Positions 45,459-57,800 are shown, counted from the stretch's first letter. The stretch is DNA of 64,000 nucleotides from Scilla litardierei (GCA_030789695.1 CM061140.1:175360319-175424318); one strand, 5' to 3'. Notes: a model not told the origin generated them from the sequence alone. A program made the numbers and translations.

Positions 45459-46415
45459 TCAGTCGAGCAGGTCATCATTTGAGAAGTCCTCAGCAATGAA
45501 CCTGATTGGTGCCAGGTCTTCTTGTTCCACCAGGTTTGTCTCAGCTTGCTTCTGGCTCGCTTTGTACAAGTCATGTAGGTGGCGTGGAGTCCGACAATTC
45601 CTGAACCAGTGTCCAGTCATGCCACACTTGTGGCACTTATCTTCCCAGTCCTTTCAGGGGGCAGAAGTCTGGCCGTCGTCCCTTCTCTTACACACGTTTT
45701 TCTTCTTTCCCTCATGGTTGGTTCTTGGAGGGGGTCCTCTAGCCTACTTCTTCATTGCCTTACCCTTCTGGGGTTTGCCTTTGAAGTTGATCCTCTTCTT
45801 CTGCGAGGAGCTGTGATGCGCTTCAAGCGCAGGAGCAGTGCCGGTAGGGCGTGAGTTATGGGTGGCCAGAAGGAGGTCTCTATTCTGCTCTGCCATCAGA
45901 AGGCATGAGAGAAGCTCTGAGTATTTCGTGAACTTTCGTTCACGATACTGTTGCATTAGTATAACATCCTTCTTGTGGAAGGATGTATATGTCTTCTCTA
46001 ACATGCGCTCCTCTGTCACCTTTTCACCACACAACTTCAGGCGTGAGGTGATGCTAAAGAGTGCCGAGTTGTACTCGACAATAGACTTAAAGTCTTGGAG
46101 ACGGAGGTTCTCCCATTCATATCGCGCTCGGGGAAGTATAACATCTCTTTGATGTTTATACCTATCCTCGAGGGCGGTCCATAACTCATAAGAGTCTTCC
46201 ACCGTGAGGTACTCGGCCTTCAGGGTCCGATCGATATGGCGTCTGATATAGATAATTGCTTTTGCTTTATCTATATCAGAAACCTTATCGCCTACATCGA
46301 TGGCATGGCTCAGTCCCTGTGCTCGCAGATGGAATTTTATGTCCAACTGCCAGCTTAAGTAGTTCTTGCCTGTAGCATCCAATACGTCGAAATCGACGCT
46401 TGCAATTTTGGCCAT
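45459..46415 (-). pseudogene. Copia B gag with one internal stop
   Basis: Starts MAKIASVDFDVLDATGKNYL and is open through the gag core (YSELLSCLLMAEQNRDLLLA). A TAG at 45744-45746 follows in the basic linker, with another stop shortly after. The zinc knuckle CHKCGMTGHWFRNC and an acidic end (FSNDDLLD) are still readable to the TGA at 45459-45461. It confirms the frame expected for copia A gag. Confidence 0.88.
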
Positions 46416-47866
46416 TTATCTCTCTAGTATATATAAAAATAGGCAATAATTAGATATTTTCGCAGAAAAATAAATAATTAAGCATTTCAGACACAGATAT
46501 TTGCTGCGTGGATCGACTAATCACCATATTAATTACAGTCCGTACAGTCCCAAAAAGAATGAAAGTACAACTCGGGAACCCCCGTGGGGCCCCTATTCAT
46601 CTGGAATGGTCCTTCATCTTCTTGAGGCGTCCACCGGTCTTGTAATTTTACAAAAGTATCATCACTACATTTTCTCTCTTAAAAAAGGAAAGTAATGCAA
46701 GGGAGATAATGGTGATAACTAGCCGATCCAAAACCACAGCAAATATGAACATTCGTCGCAGGCAGAAAAAATACAGCCGGCATTTAATCATCACATGCAG
46801 TTTATTCATTACAGGCAATTAATCATCACATGCATTTTCTAATGGAAAATGAAAATTTTTCGTTTAAAAATTATTGGACCACTAGGCGACGTCATACACC
46901 GTTAGGTTAGTTGACTAACGGCATAGCGGTCGCAGGATCTTCCTAATTTTTAAACGTTTAAGAATCACATAATCCGAATAAAATGCGATGAATAAAATCA
47001 CATGTAATTTGTCCAGATTTTAACGAAAAAAAATCGCAATTAAATCTGAAAAAGATTTGAAAATAGGAAATTTTCGGGGCGAAACCCTAGTTAGGGTTTT
47101 GGGACACGTGGGCGCAAGGGGGGACCGCTGCGGGCGGCTGGGTCCGTCCGTCGCTACTGGCGGCGGCGGGGGCCGCCGCTGCGGGCGGCAGAAACTGCCC
47201 GCCGTCGCAGCGACGGGGTCGGCCCGCCGCTGCAGGCGACGGGGGAGCCCCGCCGCTGCCGGCGACGGGTTTTGCCCGCCGTCGCAGGCGGCGGGGGGGG
47301 GAGCCCCGTCGCTGCAGGCGGCGGGTTTTGCCCGACGTCGCAGCCGTGGGTTTTGCCCAACGTCGCAGCAGCGGGTTTTGCCCGCCGCTATAGGCGGCGG
47401 GGGGGAGCCCCGCCGCTTCCAGCGGCGGGGGTTTCGCCCGTCGCTTCCAGCGGCGGCCGCTTCCAGCGGCGGCGATTTTCGCACGCCGCTTCGAGCAGCG
47501 TCGGAATTTGCGCGGGTTCGGGGGGGTTCTTCGCTCGACGGTGAAAAGATCCCCTAGGGTTTAATGATTTTGGGGAAGAAGATGATAAAAAACAAATTTT
47601 TGTTGGAAAAAAATCAGTTTTGATCTCCAAAAAAGCGTTTTTTATTGTAAAAAGTTGATTTTTAACAATAAAAACGATGATATTTCATTAAACAATCGAT
47701 CCGAGTAATTGGATCTAAACATATACGCACATGAATTTAGATCTAGGGAAAAGAGTTACCTCTAGATCCTACCGCCGGATCTAGCGACGTTCGGTGAAGG
47801 AAGCCCGTTCGCGTCGCGTTCGTCCGTCGGCAGGAGTTCGGCTCAGCCTCGAGCATGCTGATAACG
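46416..47866 (-). other. Copia B leader (1.45 kb)
   Basis: Untranslated region between the 5' LTR and gag. It begins CGTTATCAGCATGCTCGAGG on the minus strand, sharing CGTTATCAGCA with copia A just after the LTR. It is AT-rich apart from the GC block at 47097-47520. Confidence 0.7.
47097..47520 (-). repeat. GC-rich repeat array in the copia B leader
   Basis: About twelve irregular units of 30-35 bases built on CCGCCGTCGCAGGCGGCGGG and TTTTGCCC (plus strand), each with a self-complementary CCGCCGC...GCGGCGG core, so the RNA would form a row of hairpins. Open frames on both strands here are by-products. Compare 34273-34500 in copia A. Confidence 0.85.
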
Positions 47867-47978
47867 TGTTGTAAAAGTGGTGGCTATGGAATTCATAGCC
47901 CTGTATTTATAGCAATATGGTTACATAATGGGTGGATATCCACAAACGGGTTGGGCCACCAAAAGCCCGTTTATAACA
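47867..47978 (-). repeat. 5' LTR of copia B (112 bp)
   Basis: TGTTGTAAAAGTGGTGG to CCCGTTTATAACA, with 8 differences from 41360-41471. Followed by GTAAT (47979-47983). Confidence 0.88.
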
Positions 47979-47983
47979 GTAAT

Positions 47984-49718
47984 CATTTAATCCGAATTAA
48001 CCATTTTATTTTTTTTCGAAGAAATCAAGATTTTTTTTGGAAACTTGTTCTTTATGAGTTTTAAAAAAAATTCATAAACTAACATCGAAAAGAATTTTTT
48101 TTAGAAATGACCAAAAAATATGAAAAGTTAGGTTTTATGAGAATCAAAACTCTCTGACCCTACTTATCATAACCCTACGTATCATCAGATACAAGTCCAA
48201 TCTATTATACAAATGATAGAGTTTCTTCACATGAGACCGCTGATTAGAACAAAGGGCGAGGCAGAACAGTGACTAGGATTTGGCCACCTCCACAAGTGGG
48301 GCCAACCACTCTCCCTCAAAAAGGCACCATGCACACATGGTGCACCCCAAGACAAGACCCAGTTACACCCACACTTTTCTCTCATTCATTTGCACTCACT
48401 TTGACACCCATGAAAAAAAACACTCTGTGGGGCCGGAGTTATGGGTGTTGATGGGAATTTTTTGGTGCCGGTGCACTAGTCCTCCAATATTAAGCGCAAG
48501 GGGATTGATATATACACCGTAGAATGTGTCATATCTTCCAGCAGACCTCTGATATGACACTTCTTTCCTTTTTGAAAAAAAAAATCTTGTATACACCACA
48601 TATGAAGATGGGTGTGTATATAGTCCGGCTCTAAACGCAATGTGTGCGTGTGCACTTCTTTTATTCATCATTTGTTGCAATACGGATCCTACACAGTGAA
48701 CACAATCAGCATCGACGTCTAACCCACAAGAAATTAATTTACACGCTTGACCAACAATGGAATTGCTTGTGAAAAGTCCCAACTTGCCCGGAAAAAATTG
48801 AATTTTCTTTGCTTAAAGGCCCTGCACAATTAAGTTTCATATCATCATAAAGCGAGCCTCACACTAGATTGATGAACACAAAGGAATTGGGCACCAGACG
48901 GAGTCACGTGTTGAAATAAGACAAGCCTACGTCCTGCTTGCAGATTATGCCTCCAATGGTGGCCAAGTTGGAAATTAATTCTTCACTTGCCCACCAGCTC
49001 ATGACACAAGCCTCACACCTATAAATTTCCTGCTTGATTCAAAATTTTCAAACATCTCATTCATTGCTTATTTGAGGGGAAAATGAAAAAGAGGTTGGTG
49101 GGGCCACAAAGCCAAAAAGGGTTGATCGGACGGTGCACATCGCGTTGGACGATCACATTTTCCTACATGCGTAAGAGCCAACCCGATCCCAAAAAAGACG
49201 GTGACACGCTGATGTAAATTTGATCAGAGAAAAAGATATACATATTTTTCTTTTCAAAAATAGTATATGTGTATATGCTTTTTTTAACTTGCAAGCTGCA
49301 GTCTCTCTCCATCCCCCATTTTGTAGGAGAAAGGCTAGCCGGCCGTTACCTGCTCCTCTCCTTGTCGAACACACGCTACGTGTGATTCAATGTCACGCTC
49401 CCCCTCCTTTTCGCGTGCATTTGGGCTCAAACAGGCAACAGCAAGCAAAAGTACCTTTATGTGCCCAGTGTCCTCGTTGCATTTACAACGTAAACAAATC
49501 CTAATTTCCAATAAAATTTCATACGTTACAGCCAGAACCAGCCACCCACGACAGAAACAGAAAAAATAATAATATAATATTAGAATAAGGGGTCTAGTGA
49601 CGGGCCAGTTGGAGTCTTTGTATCGGTTCTGGCCGGACCCAATGCTGCAGTTTTTGAGGGCCACCAACGACCAACGACCAACAACTCGGATTAAATTGAT
49701 GTTACAGCAAGCTCACAG
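47984..49718. other. Non-coding stretch, 3' side of the KCS gene
   Basis: AT-rich, no supported gene. A 10-base perfect hairpin (GTGTCATATC / GATATGACAC, 15-base loop) lies at 48526-48560. The last few hundred bases should contain the KCS 3' untranslated region; I could not choose a polyadenylation site. Confidence 0.5.
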
Positions 49719-51323
49719 CTAGCTCGCAGGTCCCTTGACAGGGTAGCACTCAATGCAATCCCCCCACGGGTTACACCTCCCCCCGGCCCCGGCCGCCGGC
49801 GGCGGCGGTGCGACGTCACGCATCGCCCGCCACACCGCGCTGTTGCACTTGAAGCCGGACCCGAAGCCGATCTGCCACACCCGGTCCCCTCGGCCCACCC
49901 TCCCCTTGGCCTCCGCGTACGCCAGCTCGTACCACAGCGAGCTGCTGCTCGTGTTCCCGAACCGGTGCAGCACGCTGCGCGACGCCTCCATGTCCCGCTC
50001 CCCCAGCCCCAGATTCTTCTGCACCTCCTCCAGCACCGCCCTCCCCCCGGCGTGCACGCAGAAATGCTCGAACGCCCGCTTGAAATCCGGGATGTACGGC
50101 CTCACCCCCCTCAGCTTCAGCACCTTCCTCGCCACCAGCGTCGCCAGAAACTTCCCCTGCTCCGTCAGCGGCAGCACCAGCGGCCCCAGCGTCGTTATGT
50201 TCGTCTTCAGCGCGTCCCCCGCCACCGCCATCAGCTCTCTTGCCAGCGACACCCCCACCGCCCCGCCGCCGTCCTCCCGCTGGTACACGCACCCGTAGCA
50301 GCCGTCGTCGGCCCCCTTGTGGGTCCTCACCGTGTGTATCAGCCTGTATTTCGCCCGTCGGGCGTCGGAGCGCTTGTTGGACAGTAACACGGCGGCGCCG
50401 CCCATTCGGAAGAGGCAGTTGGAGAGCAGCATCGAGCGGTCGTTGCCGAAGTACCAGTTGAGGGTGATGTTCTCGGTGCTGAGGACGAGGGCGTAGGAGT
50501 TGGGATTGGCCTGGAGCATGTCCTTGGCGAGGTCGACGGAAATCAGCCCCGCGCTGCAGCCCATCCCGCCGAGGTTGAAGCTCTTGATGTCCTCCCTCAT
50601 CCTGTACCTGTTGACGATCATCGCCGCCAGCGACGGAGTGGGGTTGAACAGGCTGCAGTTGACGACGAGGATCCCGACGTCTCGGGCCGGGTCGACGCCG
50701 GTGGACTCGAACAGCGCGTCGAGGCACCCGAACATGACGGCCTCCGCCTCGAGCCGGGCCTCCGCCATGTTCAGCCTCGGGGGACGGGCCTGGACCCCCG
50801 GCGGGAGGTAAGTCTCGTCCCCGAGCCCGGACCGCTTGGTGATCTTCGTCTGGAAGTCGAGCGACTCGCCGGTGAACGCCTCCGTGCTCTCCGTCATCTC
50901 GAGAAACCCGTCCTTGGAAATCTTGTGCCGGTCGTCCGGCCTATAGCAGGCGAAATCGACCAAATAGACCGGCGTCGGCCGCTTGAAGTAGTAGAGGGTC
51001 AGCAGGAAGACGGTCACGGCCGACGTGCCGACGGCCGTGACCAAATCAACGGAGAAATATCGGGCGGGCATGGCCAGAGTGGCGTCGATCCTAAGGGCCA
51101 AGCCGACGGCGACGGCGAGAAGCGGGAGGAAGAGATAAGCGGCGGGGGTGGTGGTGTGGCGATAGCCGAGCCTGACGTACTTGAGCTTGACGGAGTGAAG
51201 GAAGTCGGGGAGTTTCCTGCGGATCTTGATCACAATGGACGAGTCCCTGAATGCCATTTCGGCCGTCAATCTCTCTCGGTCCATTACTTGCGCCTCTGCC
51301 ATCTTCTCCATTTTTTCTGACAT
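49719..51323 (-). CDS. KCS: 3-ketoacyl-CoA synthase, intact single exon
   Basis: Condensing enzyme of the fatty acid elongase: it joins malonyl-CoA to a long acyl-CoA, the first and chain-length-setting step of very-long-chain fatty acid synthesis for waxes, cutin-associated lipids and sphingolipids, in the ER membrane. The 534-residue frame is complete and of family length. Two N-terminal membrane segments (about 59-78 and 90-113) are followed by the FAE1/CUT1-type thiolase fold. Catalytic Cys256 lies in GGMGCSAG, His424 in HFCVHAGGR and Asn457 in [29 protein letters not shown] and [10 protein letters not shown] are family hallmarks. [17 protein letters not shown] and [13 protein letters not shown] recall the FDH/KCS10 and KCS4/KCS11 groups; the subgroup is left open. 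It is very GC-rich with no intron. A TATA box only 18 bases upstream of the first ATG makes Met5 or Met8 likely starts. Confidence 0.96.
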   Translation of the reverse strand: MSEKMEKMAEAQVMDRERLTAEMAFRDSSIVIKIRRKLPDFLHSVKLKYVRLGYRHTTTPAAYLFLPLLAVAVGLALRIDATLAMPARYFSVDLVTAVGTSAVTVFLLTLYYFKRPTPVYLVDFACYRPDDRHKISKDGFLEMTESTEAFTGESLDFQTKITKRSGLGDETYLPPGVQARPPRLNMAEARLEAEAVMFGCLDALFESTGVDPARDVGILVVNCSLFNPTPSLAAMIVNRYRMREDIKSFNLGGMGCSAGLISVDLAKDMLQANPNSYALVLSTENITLNWYFGNDRSMLLSNCLFRMGGAAVLLSNKRSDARRAKYRLIHTVRTHKGADDGCYGCVYQREDGGGAVGVSLARELMAVAGDALKTNITTLGPLVLPLTEQGKFLATLVARKVLKLRGVRPYIPDFKRAFEHFCVHAGGRAVLEEVQKNLGLGERDMEASRSVLHRFGNTSSSSLWYELAYAEAKGRVGRGDRVWQIGFGSGFKCNSAVWRAMRDVAPPPPAAGAGGRCNPWGDCIECYPVKGPAS

Positions 51324-51340
51324 AACAAAAAAGAGGGGCT

Positions 51341-51351
51341 CTATATTTATA
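51341..51351 (-). promoter_or_regulatory. TATA box of the KCS gene
   Basis: Minus strand TATAAATATAG, a near-perfect plant TATA box. With the usual distance of about 30 bases, transcription would start near 51318-51322, at or just inside the first ATG (51323). A weaker TTATAAAATAA lies further upstream (about 51428-51437). Its transcript would carry an out-of-frame upstream ATG at 51411. Confidence 0.6.
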
Positions 51352-52012
51352 ACGAGAAAGAGATACAGTGCGTAACAAACAAGTAAAAGAAAGAGGTGAA
51401 GTGGAGTGCATGCGATCGACGATATGGGATTATTTTATAAAAGAGAGAGGAGAGAAACTGGGGAAAAAGGCTGCGGGGTCGGTCAATGGGTAGATGGGCA
51501 GCAACAAATTAAAACCCATAGCTGTGGCTGCTCGCCTATCAACAGCGAACTCTCAACCACCGTATCAACTCCTACACACTTGGACGCGTACGCGGCGTTC
51601 GACAGGTCGATGCTCCGGGCCTCCGGCCATTCGCAAGGCGACCACGTATGCTTTTCAAGACATGATTGTGATTTGTGAGGTGACTCTGCAAGTTGAACGC
51701 AAAGGCGTGCGTTGCAGTTGGGAAATCTCTGGTGGTAATCCGCAAGTGTTTTAATTTGTTGTTAAACATCCCTTTAGGGTAACCAAACAATGAACTTGGG
51801 GGAGCATTTGGGTGGATGGCTTGCGTGGGGGTAGTAATGTTTCTTCTCCAATTGGACGACGGTGGGGGCCTGCTCAACATTAGGGATGTCATTAATCCAT
51901 TCTTGTGCACCCAACCCAACCATTTTGGAAGTTAATCGCAAACGAGTGAGTCTACTGTCAACGTTGGAAGGAATCATCCAAGTTATGAATCCAGACAGAC
52001 AGCAATCATACG
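51352..52012. other. Upstream region of the KCS gene, no other feature
   Basis: Moderate GC, no supported frame. It should include the KCS promoter (minus direction). No repeat or element border is recognised before the Tat-like LTR. Confidence 0.5.
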
Positions 52013-52716
52013 TGATACAACCCCTGACCGGCCCGATCTCGTCAGGACAACCGTGGCCAATTATTCGGCCCATCACAGCCTTGGGCTCGAGTCCGAGAGC
52101 ATCACGTGCGGGTCACGATCTCCCAACCCGAGACGAAGGCCCATCACAACAGTTCCTTGAACCAAGCCAACTATGATTGTCATTCGACCAGCCATCAATA
52201 CGGACCGCGCAGCAGGGAGGCCATAAATGGCATGAATGCTTGAGCTTAATGGGACGAGGGCGTTGACAAAGCAGACGTGTATAAAAGACCAAGCAATGGG
52301 AATCAGAAGGGACGAATCTTGGATATCTGACACTCAGGTACCCCTACTCCATAGATGTGCTTCCACCTAACAAATGTCCTCCTACATAGCTCGGTCCGAG
52401 AACTAGTGAACGGTCTTCCAGCATGCCGAAATCAGTTCCACCGAGAACTCTTTTGTCACGATCTGACTTAAGCATCGGAGGAGAATTTGTCGAAACCCAG
52501 ATCCAACCAGTCCCCTGTCGAGCTTTCTGTCTTGCAGATCACAAAGGCATCGTTCGACCGAAGCACCCTTCTGTGATCCTCAGAACGGGCCACGAGAGCG
52601 CTCGAACTAGAGTCTGCTCGGCCAACCGGTCCAGAAGATCCACCACATATTCCACGTCAGCAACGACCTTCGGACCATCTTACTTCTAATCAGCGGTGAG
52701 AAAACCTCCCGAAACA
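52013..52716 (+). repeat. LTR of a Tat-like gypsy element (left border uncertain)
   Basis: The right end ...CCGAAACA is followed by TTTGGCACTGTCTGTAGGAA, a form of the TTTGGCGCCGTCTGTGGG primer-site region typical of plant Tat-group gypsy elements. Within it, TATAAAAG at 52280-52287 is a good LTR promoter. The left border was placed at TGATACAACCCC by eye only. No second LTR is present. Confidence 0.6.
52280..52287 (+). promoter_or_regulatory. TATA box in the Tat-like LTR
   Basis: TATAAAAG about 430 bases before the LTR end, in a GC-moderate context. This is the expected kind of LTR promoter. Confidence 0.5.
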
Positions 52717-52718
52717 TT

Positions 52719-52737
52719 TGGCACTGTCTGTAGGAAC
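52719..52737 (+). other. Primer binding region of the Tat-like element
   Basis: TTTGGCACTGTCTGTAGGAA begins two bases after the LTR CA end. Changes from the consensus (GCACTG for GCGCCG) look like C-to-T and G-to-A decay. Confidence 0.6.
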
Positions 52738-52771
52738 GAGATCATCACTCACGTCATCCTCCACACCTAAC

Positions 52772-53358
52772 ATGGATCAGCCCATCAACGGAGGGCCCTA
52801 CATACCGACTATCATGGAGGAGTGCAGCTATTCGCCACCCAACACGGACCTCGGCCCTTCTGCTGAAGAAACGTCCGAGTCACACCCAGTGACTCTCGAG
52901 CAATTTCATCAGTTCACCAGGGAGGTGAACAGCAGCATCCAGACGCTGGTGGCAGCCGTGTAACAACTCATTGGTCCGCTGCGCCAGCCGACGACAAGTT
53001 TGCCAGTCCTCCGAAGCTGCCCTCCAACGCCCCACGCTGTGCTCAGCCGTGGTCATAAACCAAGGAGAGGCCCCCTGAACTAGGAGCAACTGTTTGGAAT
53101 GCCTCCCCACTCTCTTCGACGATTGTGAACTCCTATCTCCCCCCAGTTTGAGGGGAGACAAAGGAGCGATCGGGTCACAGACAACCCGTCCACAGCCACG
53201 TCTAAGCGATCGTGGCCGACTCTTGAGCAGTTAGGCGACTGCTCAACCACCCGTGACAACGGCTGGCACTCTGAAATCGACGAGGCTGGAGTAGGAGTCC
53301 GCATCGGAGGTCTTGAGCAGACTACGGAGGGAGACCTCGGAGGAACGCCTCCCGCCAC
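52772..53358 (+). pseudogene. Tat-like gag, N-terminal part
   Basis: ATG at 52772 opens MDQPINGGPYIPTIMEECSY, then a short helical segment (TLEQFHQFTREVNSSIQTLV), and stops at 52961. Later parts are readable only with breaks (DNGWHSEIDEAG near 53260). It is cut at about 53359 by a giant LTR in the opposite direction; the gag core resumes at 59281. Confidence 0.65.
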
Positions 53359-54843
53359 TGAACACACGTGGTCTTTCTACGTACGATACATGGGTAGGCA
53401 TAAAATAAGTATAGATATCGATGTATATGATGTAGTGCAAGGCGGATTGGGCCGTAATGAGTGGCTAAGAGACGAGAAGCGAGATTGAGTGCGAGAGAAG
53501 TGTGAAAGACGTCGTGGGTGCAAAACAACAGTAGTGTGTTGGACGTGTGTGCGTGGTGCATGTATGCATGTGCAGGCATGCATGTGTATGTGTAGGGGAT
53601 CCATGCTAGTGTAAAAGGGGTTAGGGGTCAATGGCAACCCCGTAAATTTTTAGAAAGGGGGGGGGGAAATGGTCATTTGGACCAAAAGTGATGTGCGTAC
53701 ATACTAAAATGGTGTGTACGTAAAGTAATGGCAAACTTGTAATTACCTATAAGATGGAGGGTATTTTGGTCATTTCCTCATGGAATATTCCCTTGGAATA
53801 TTCCTTTCTTGGAAGAGAAGAAAGGAATAAGAAAAAGTGAGAAAAAGAGAGAGAAATCTAGTGATTTCTCTCACTTTCTCTCATTTTCTCCCCACCTTCT
53901 CTCCCCCCTCTCCCCTCTATGTTGGCCGGCCACCTCCTAACCCCATGGCCAAAATTCTTCAAAAAAAAAGAAGTGAAGAAGAAGAAGAAGAAGAAGAAGA
54001 AGAAGAGGAAGAGAAAGAGAAGAGAAGAAGAAAGAGTTCTCTTAAGGTAGGATTCCAACTTGGTTTTGGAAATCTCTTTAGGGTTTCTTTCTATTATAGT
54101 TCATATTATGTTTTACTCAATTTGTAGTATGGGTAATCAAATCTATATGCCATGATTCAATTTCTCCAATTTTTCCTTGAAATTCCAGGCAAAACCACCC
54201 CTTTTGAAATTCTGAAATTCTGAAATTCTGTTGTGTGTTGTGCTGTGATTACGGTTACTGTAGCTTGAATTAGGTTTCAAAAAAATATATATGCTTGTAG
54301 ATCTTGAATTTCTACCCCAAAATCATATAAATTTTGATATATGTTCAATTCAGAAATTAGGAGTAAAAATTCTATCTTTACAACATGTCTGTTTGATCTT
54401 CAATCCGAACACAGTTTAGTAAAATTGACTTCCATATCTGCACACACAATGGAATTTGATGTTCTTGGTCTCATTGGAAATTTAACAAGTGTTTCTAAAA
54501 TTTCATCACAGTGTATATATTTCGAAATTCTGGCTATAACATGCCCAAAAACAGCAATCTTTACAGACCCTGAAATCTGTCTGAAAAATAGATTTGACAG
54601 ACTTTACCAAATAATTCACCATAAATCACATATGTCAACTGAACTTACGAACATTGGTCAGTAAACGGAAAACACCCATATCTACAACTTTGTAGTTTTA
54701 AGTTTTTCCAAATTCCAACTGCAATTGCCTCAAAAACTACCCTCAATATGACTGTTCTGTAATTTCAGCAAGCTGAATTCATTAAGTGATGTTCTTGCTC
54801 ATTAATTGTGGTTAATTGGTCATCATTATTCTTACTTAATATG
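53359..54843 (-). repeat. Giant LTR Y, 3' part (minus strand)
   Basis: This segment is an inverted copy of about 56320-57830 in the neighbouring LTR X2 (for example TGAACACACGTGGT, TAAAAGGGGTTAGGGGTCAA and GGCAAACTTGTAA all recur inverted). It includes a GAA-rich tract at 53973-54030 and a C/T-rich tract before it. Compared with X2 it lacks about 35 bases at its end, so the border at 53359 may be a truncation. Confidence 0.8.
53973..54035. repeat. GAA trinucleotide repeat
   Basis: About ten GAA units grading into GAGGAAGAGAAAGAGAAG. It lies within LTR Y and creates a Glu-rich open frame of no meaning. Confidence 0.9.
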
Positions 54844-57800
54844 TGTAACGCCCTGCTCCCAAAATACCTGGAATTTCTATTTCCTATTTTTCCACATTTT
54901 TTTCCAGGGATCTTGAAGAGGCAGTGGTAAAGAAAGAAAGATGTGAGAGAGAGAAAGCAAAGGCTGGCCACTGCACACATGCTGGGATAGTACAAGTGAA
55001 GCTCCATAAACATACCCAAAACAACCTCATAGTACATAGAACAACAACAATCATATATATAACAACTTCCATTTATGTACATAGTCCAGGTGCGACACTA
55101 CACAAACACCACCACTCTTCGTCTCCCAAAGCAACCCAGTCACAATACAACAACTCTCACCAAATGATATCCCTGAAAACCCAACTCCAAATCACCACCA
55201 ACCATACTGCCCCTGCTACCTGAAAAATAAGGAGGAGCACGTTAATGCGTGCCCCAGTAGGAACCAACTTGGATTTGGAACATCATTTTAAGGTTATTAA
55301 TCCACAAGGCAAGACAAGGGAAATAAGACAAGTAAACTAAGTAACATAGCGAAAGTAAATAGCCAAGAGGGGATCATACCTGCGGTCCTGTGTCGAGCTA
55401 CTGCAAGAAACGGGTTAGCACGAATAATAATAATAATACTAATAATAACACAAGTGTTCGAGCAACCATTATCTAATAAGATAAGTGCATGTGCCTGAGG
55501 CATGACACAGAGTCAAAAACAGGCAAAGGAACAGGAAAGTGCCGCCAGTAGAAGGAGTAACATGCAAATTCTTATTTTATTATTTAATCATTGAATTAAT
55601 TGGAACTTGGGTAAACTGTGTGATACCAGGATCTGGACGTCATCCCAAATTTGGGGTGATATAGCACACGGTGCAGTGGACACGGGCACTGTATAACACC
55701 GGGCCTCTCAGCACCCCTGTCTCTGGCATGAGTGAGGATCTCCACATAATAACACAACCTCCGTATGTCCTCTCCGCTCCCGGTAAAGGCGAGTGGGTAT
55801 AAATATCCCCTCCACTACTGGTAAAGGCGAGTGGGTATAAACATCACATATCACATAATCATTTCCCACAACTTCTCAGTCCAGGCCTCATATCCACAAT
55901 TTACTCAAATCCCACCTAAAACCCAGGTTCTGCTAACTCACCCTCATCAGAGAGAACTGAGATATATCCAATTTTATAGTTTAACACCATACGTAACATG
56001 TAAGGGGTCATGATGGCATGGGTATGCACATATCACCTTAGCTGTCCATCATTAGACATAGGGTCATGCAATCACGTGACATGCCCTCTATCACAACACA
56101 TCATCCACTCACAAACATGGTGTTCCCATGCCATGCAAGCCTCTAAATTCACCAATTATCAATGTGGCTCAAGGCCAATATTAACACATGCACGTTACTC
56201 AAATTATCGGATATTGCCTTCGTTGAGGCATTTCATCGAACATATGACAGGCGGCATTCATATTAAGGCAACACAATATAATTTACATGTGTCAAGGGCA
56301 TGAACATTCATTCCACCACACAACCATAATAAGCAAGAATAATGATGTCCAATTAACCATAATTAATGAATAAGAACAACACTTAATGAATTCAAATTGC
56401 TGAAATTGCAGGAAGTGACAATATATAACCATATAACATCAGTTTTCATTGAGAATTTGATAAATTGTCCCAAATGAAAGTTATAGATATACTAGTCCTG
56501 GATTCAGATAAAATTTCATGCAAAAATATTAAGTAGGTGATATATGGTGAATTATTTGGTGAAGTGTGTCAAATCTGTTTTTCAGACAGATTTCTAAGAC
56601 TGTATTGAAATCCAATTTTGGGCTTGTTGCAGCCAAAAATTCAACATATAAGCAATCTGAGGAATTTTTCGAAAAACTTGTTAACTTTCCAACAAGACCA
56701 AGAACATGAAATTACATTGTGTGTGCAGGTGTTGAGATCAATTTTACTAAACTGTGTCAAAACTGAAAAAATCAAACAGACATGTTGTAAAGATGGAATT
56801 TTTGCTCCCAAATTCTGAATTGAACATATACCAAAATTTATATGATTTTGGGGTAGAACTTCAAGAACTACAAGCACATATTTTTTCGAAACCTAATTCA
56901 AGCTACAATAACAGTAATTACAGCAACAACATGCAATAGAATTTCAGGAATTCAAAAGAGATAATTTTGCTTAGAATTTCAAGAGAATATTCATGAAAAT
57001 TAAATCATGTCACATCAATTTGATTTTTTCTAATTCATATTGGTAAAACATGATATAAAAACATGAAGAAAAGAAACCCTTAATAGATTTCCAAAACCAA
57101 GTTAGTATCATACCTCAAAATTTCAGCTTTCCTTCTCTCATTCTCATTCTCTTCTTTCCACCTTCTTTCTCCTTGAAGCAACCAATGCTTCTTGACTTTT
57201 GGGGGAGAGAATTAGGGTTTGGATTGAAGAAGAAGGAGATTAGGGGGAGGGAATGGCCTGCCTAAGGTGGGAGGAAGAGTGGAGAAAAGAAAAAAAATGA
57301 AAAGAGAAAAGTAAAGAAAAGTAAAGAAGAAGATAGAAATTTCTCCTAAAATACCTACTACTAGAAATTTCTCCTAAAATACCTACTACTAGAACCTCAT
57401 TAGGATAAGCATGCATCATTTTAAATGACTAAAATACCCCTCCATCATCTAGGTATTTACAAGTTTGCCATTACAGCAGCTTTAGTCCAAATGACCGTTT
57501 TGCCCCTCGCCTTTCTAAAAATTTACAGGGGTTGCAATTGACCCCTAACCCCTTTCACACTTGCATGGCTCTTCCTACACACATCCACGCACATCCATGC
57601 ATGCATTCATGCTTCACACACACACGTCTAACACATTCCTGTTGTTTTACACCCACAACGTCATTTGCACTTCTCACGCATTCAATCTCACTTTCTCGTC
57701 TCTTAGACACGCATTACGGCCCAATCCCCCCTGTACTACGTCACATACATCGATATCTACGCTTATTTCATGCCCACGTATGCATCGTAGGTAGAAATAC

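Larger units (their letters stand above)
41360..47978 (-). mobile_element. Ty1/copia element B with 112-bp LTRs
   Basis: Two 112-bp LTRs (8 differences), target duplication GTAAT, leader with a GC-rich block, gag, spacer and pol on the minus strand; 6.6 kb in all. Its proteins align with copia A throughout (for example YVDD, LMDVVTAYLYGN, CTRPDIVFAVNLLARYS), so the two are members of one lineage. More LTR differences and at least six stops in pol show that it is older than A. Confidence 0.93.

Noticed and set aside
47020..47557. Two frames of about 150 codons in the copia B leader
   Set aside because: They are translations of the GC-rich repeat array, with similar nonsense on both strands.
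49753..50811. Plus- and minus-strand frames of 100-300 codons over the KCS gene
   Set aside because: All overlap the intact KCS frame with its catalytic Cys, His and Asn. They are shadows caused by high GC at third positions.
53837..54127. Glu-rich 96-codon frame
   Set aside because: It is produced by the GAA microsatellite inside LTR Y.
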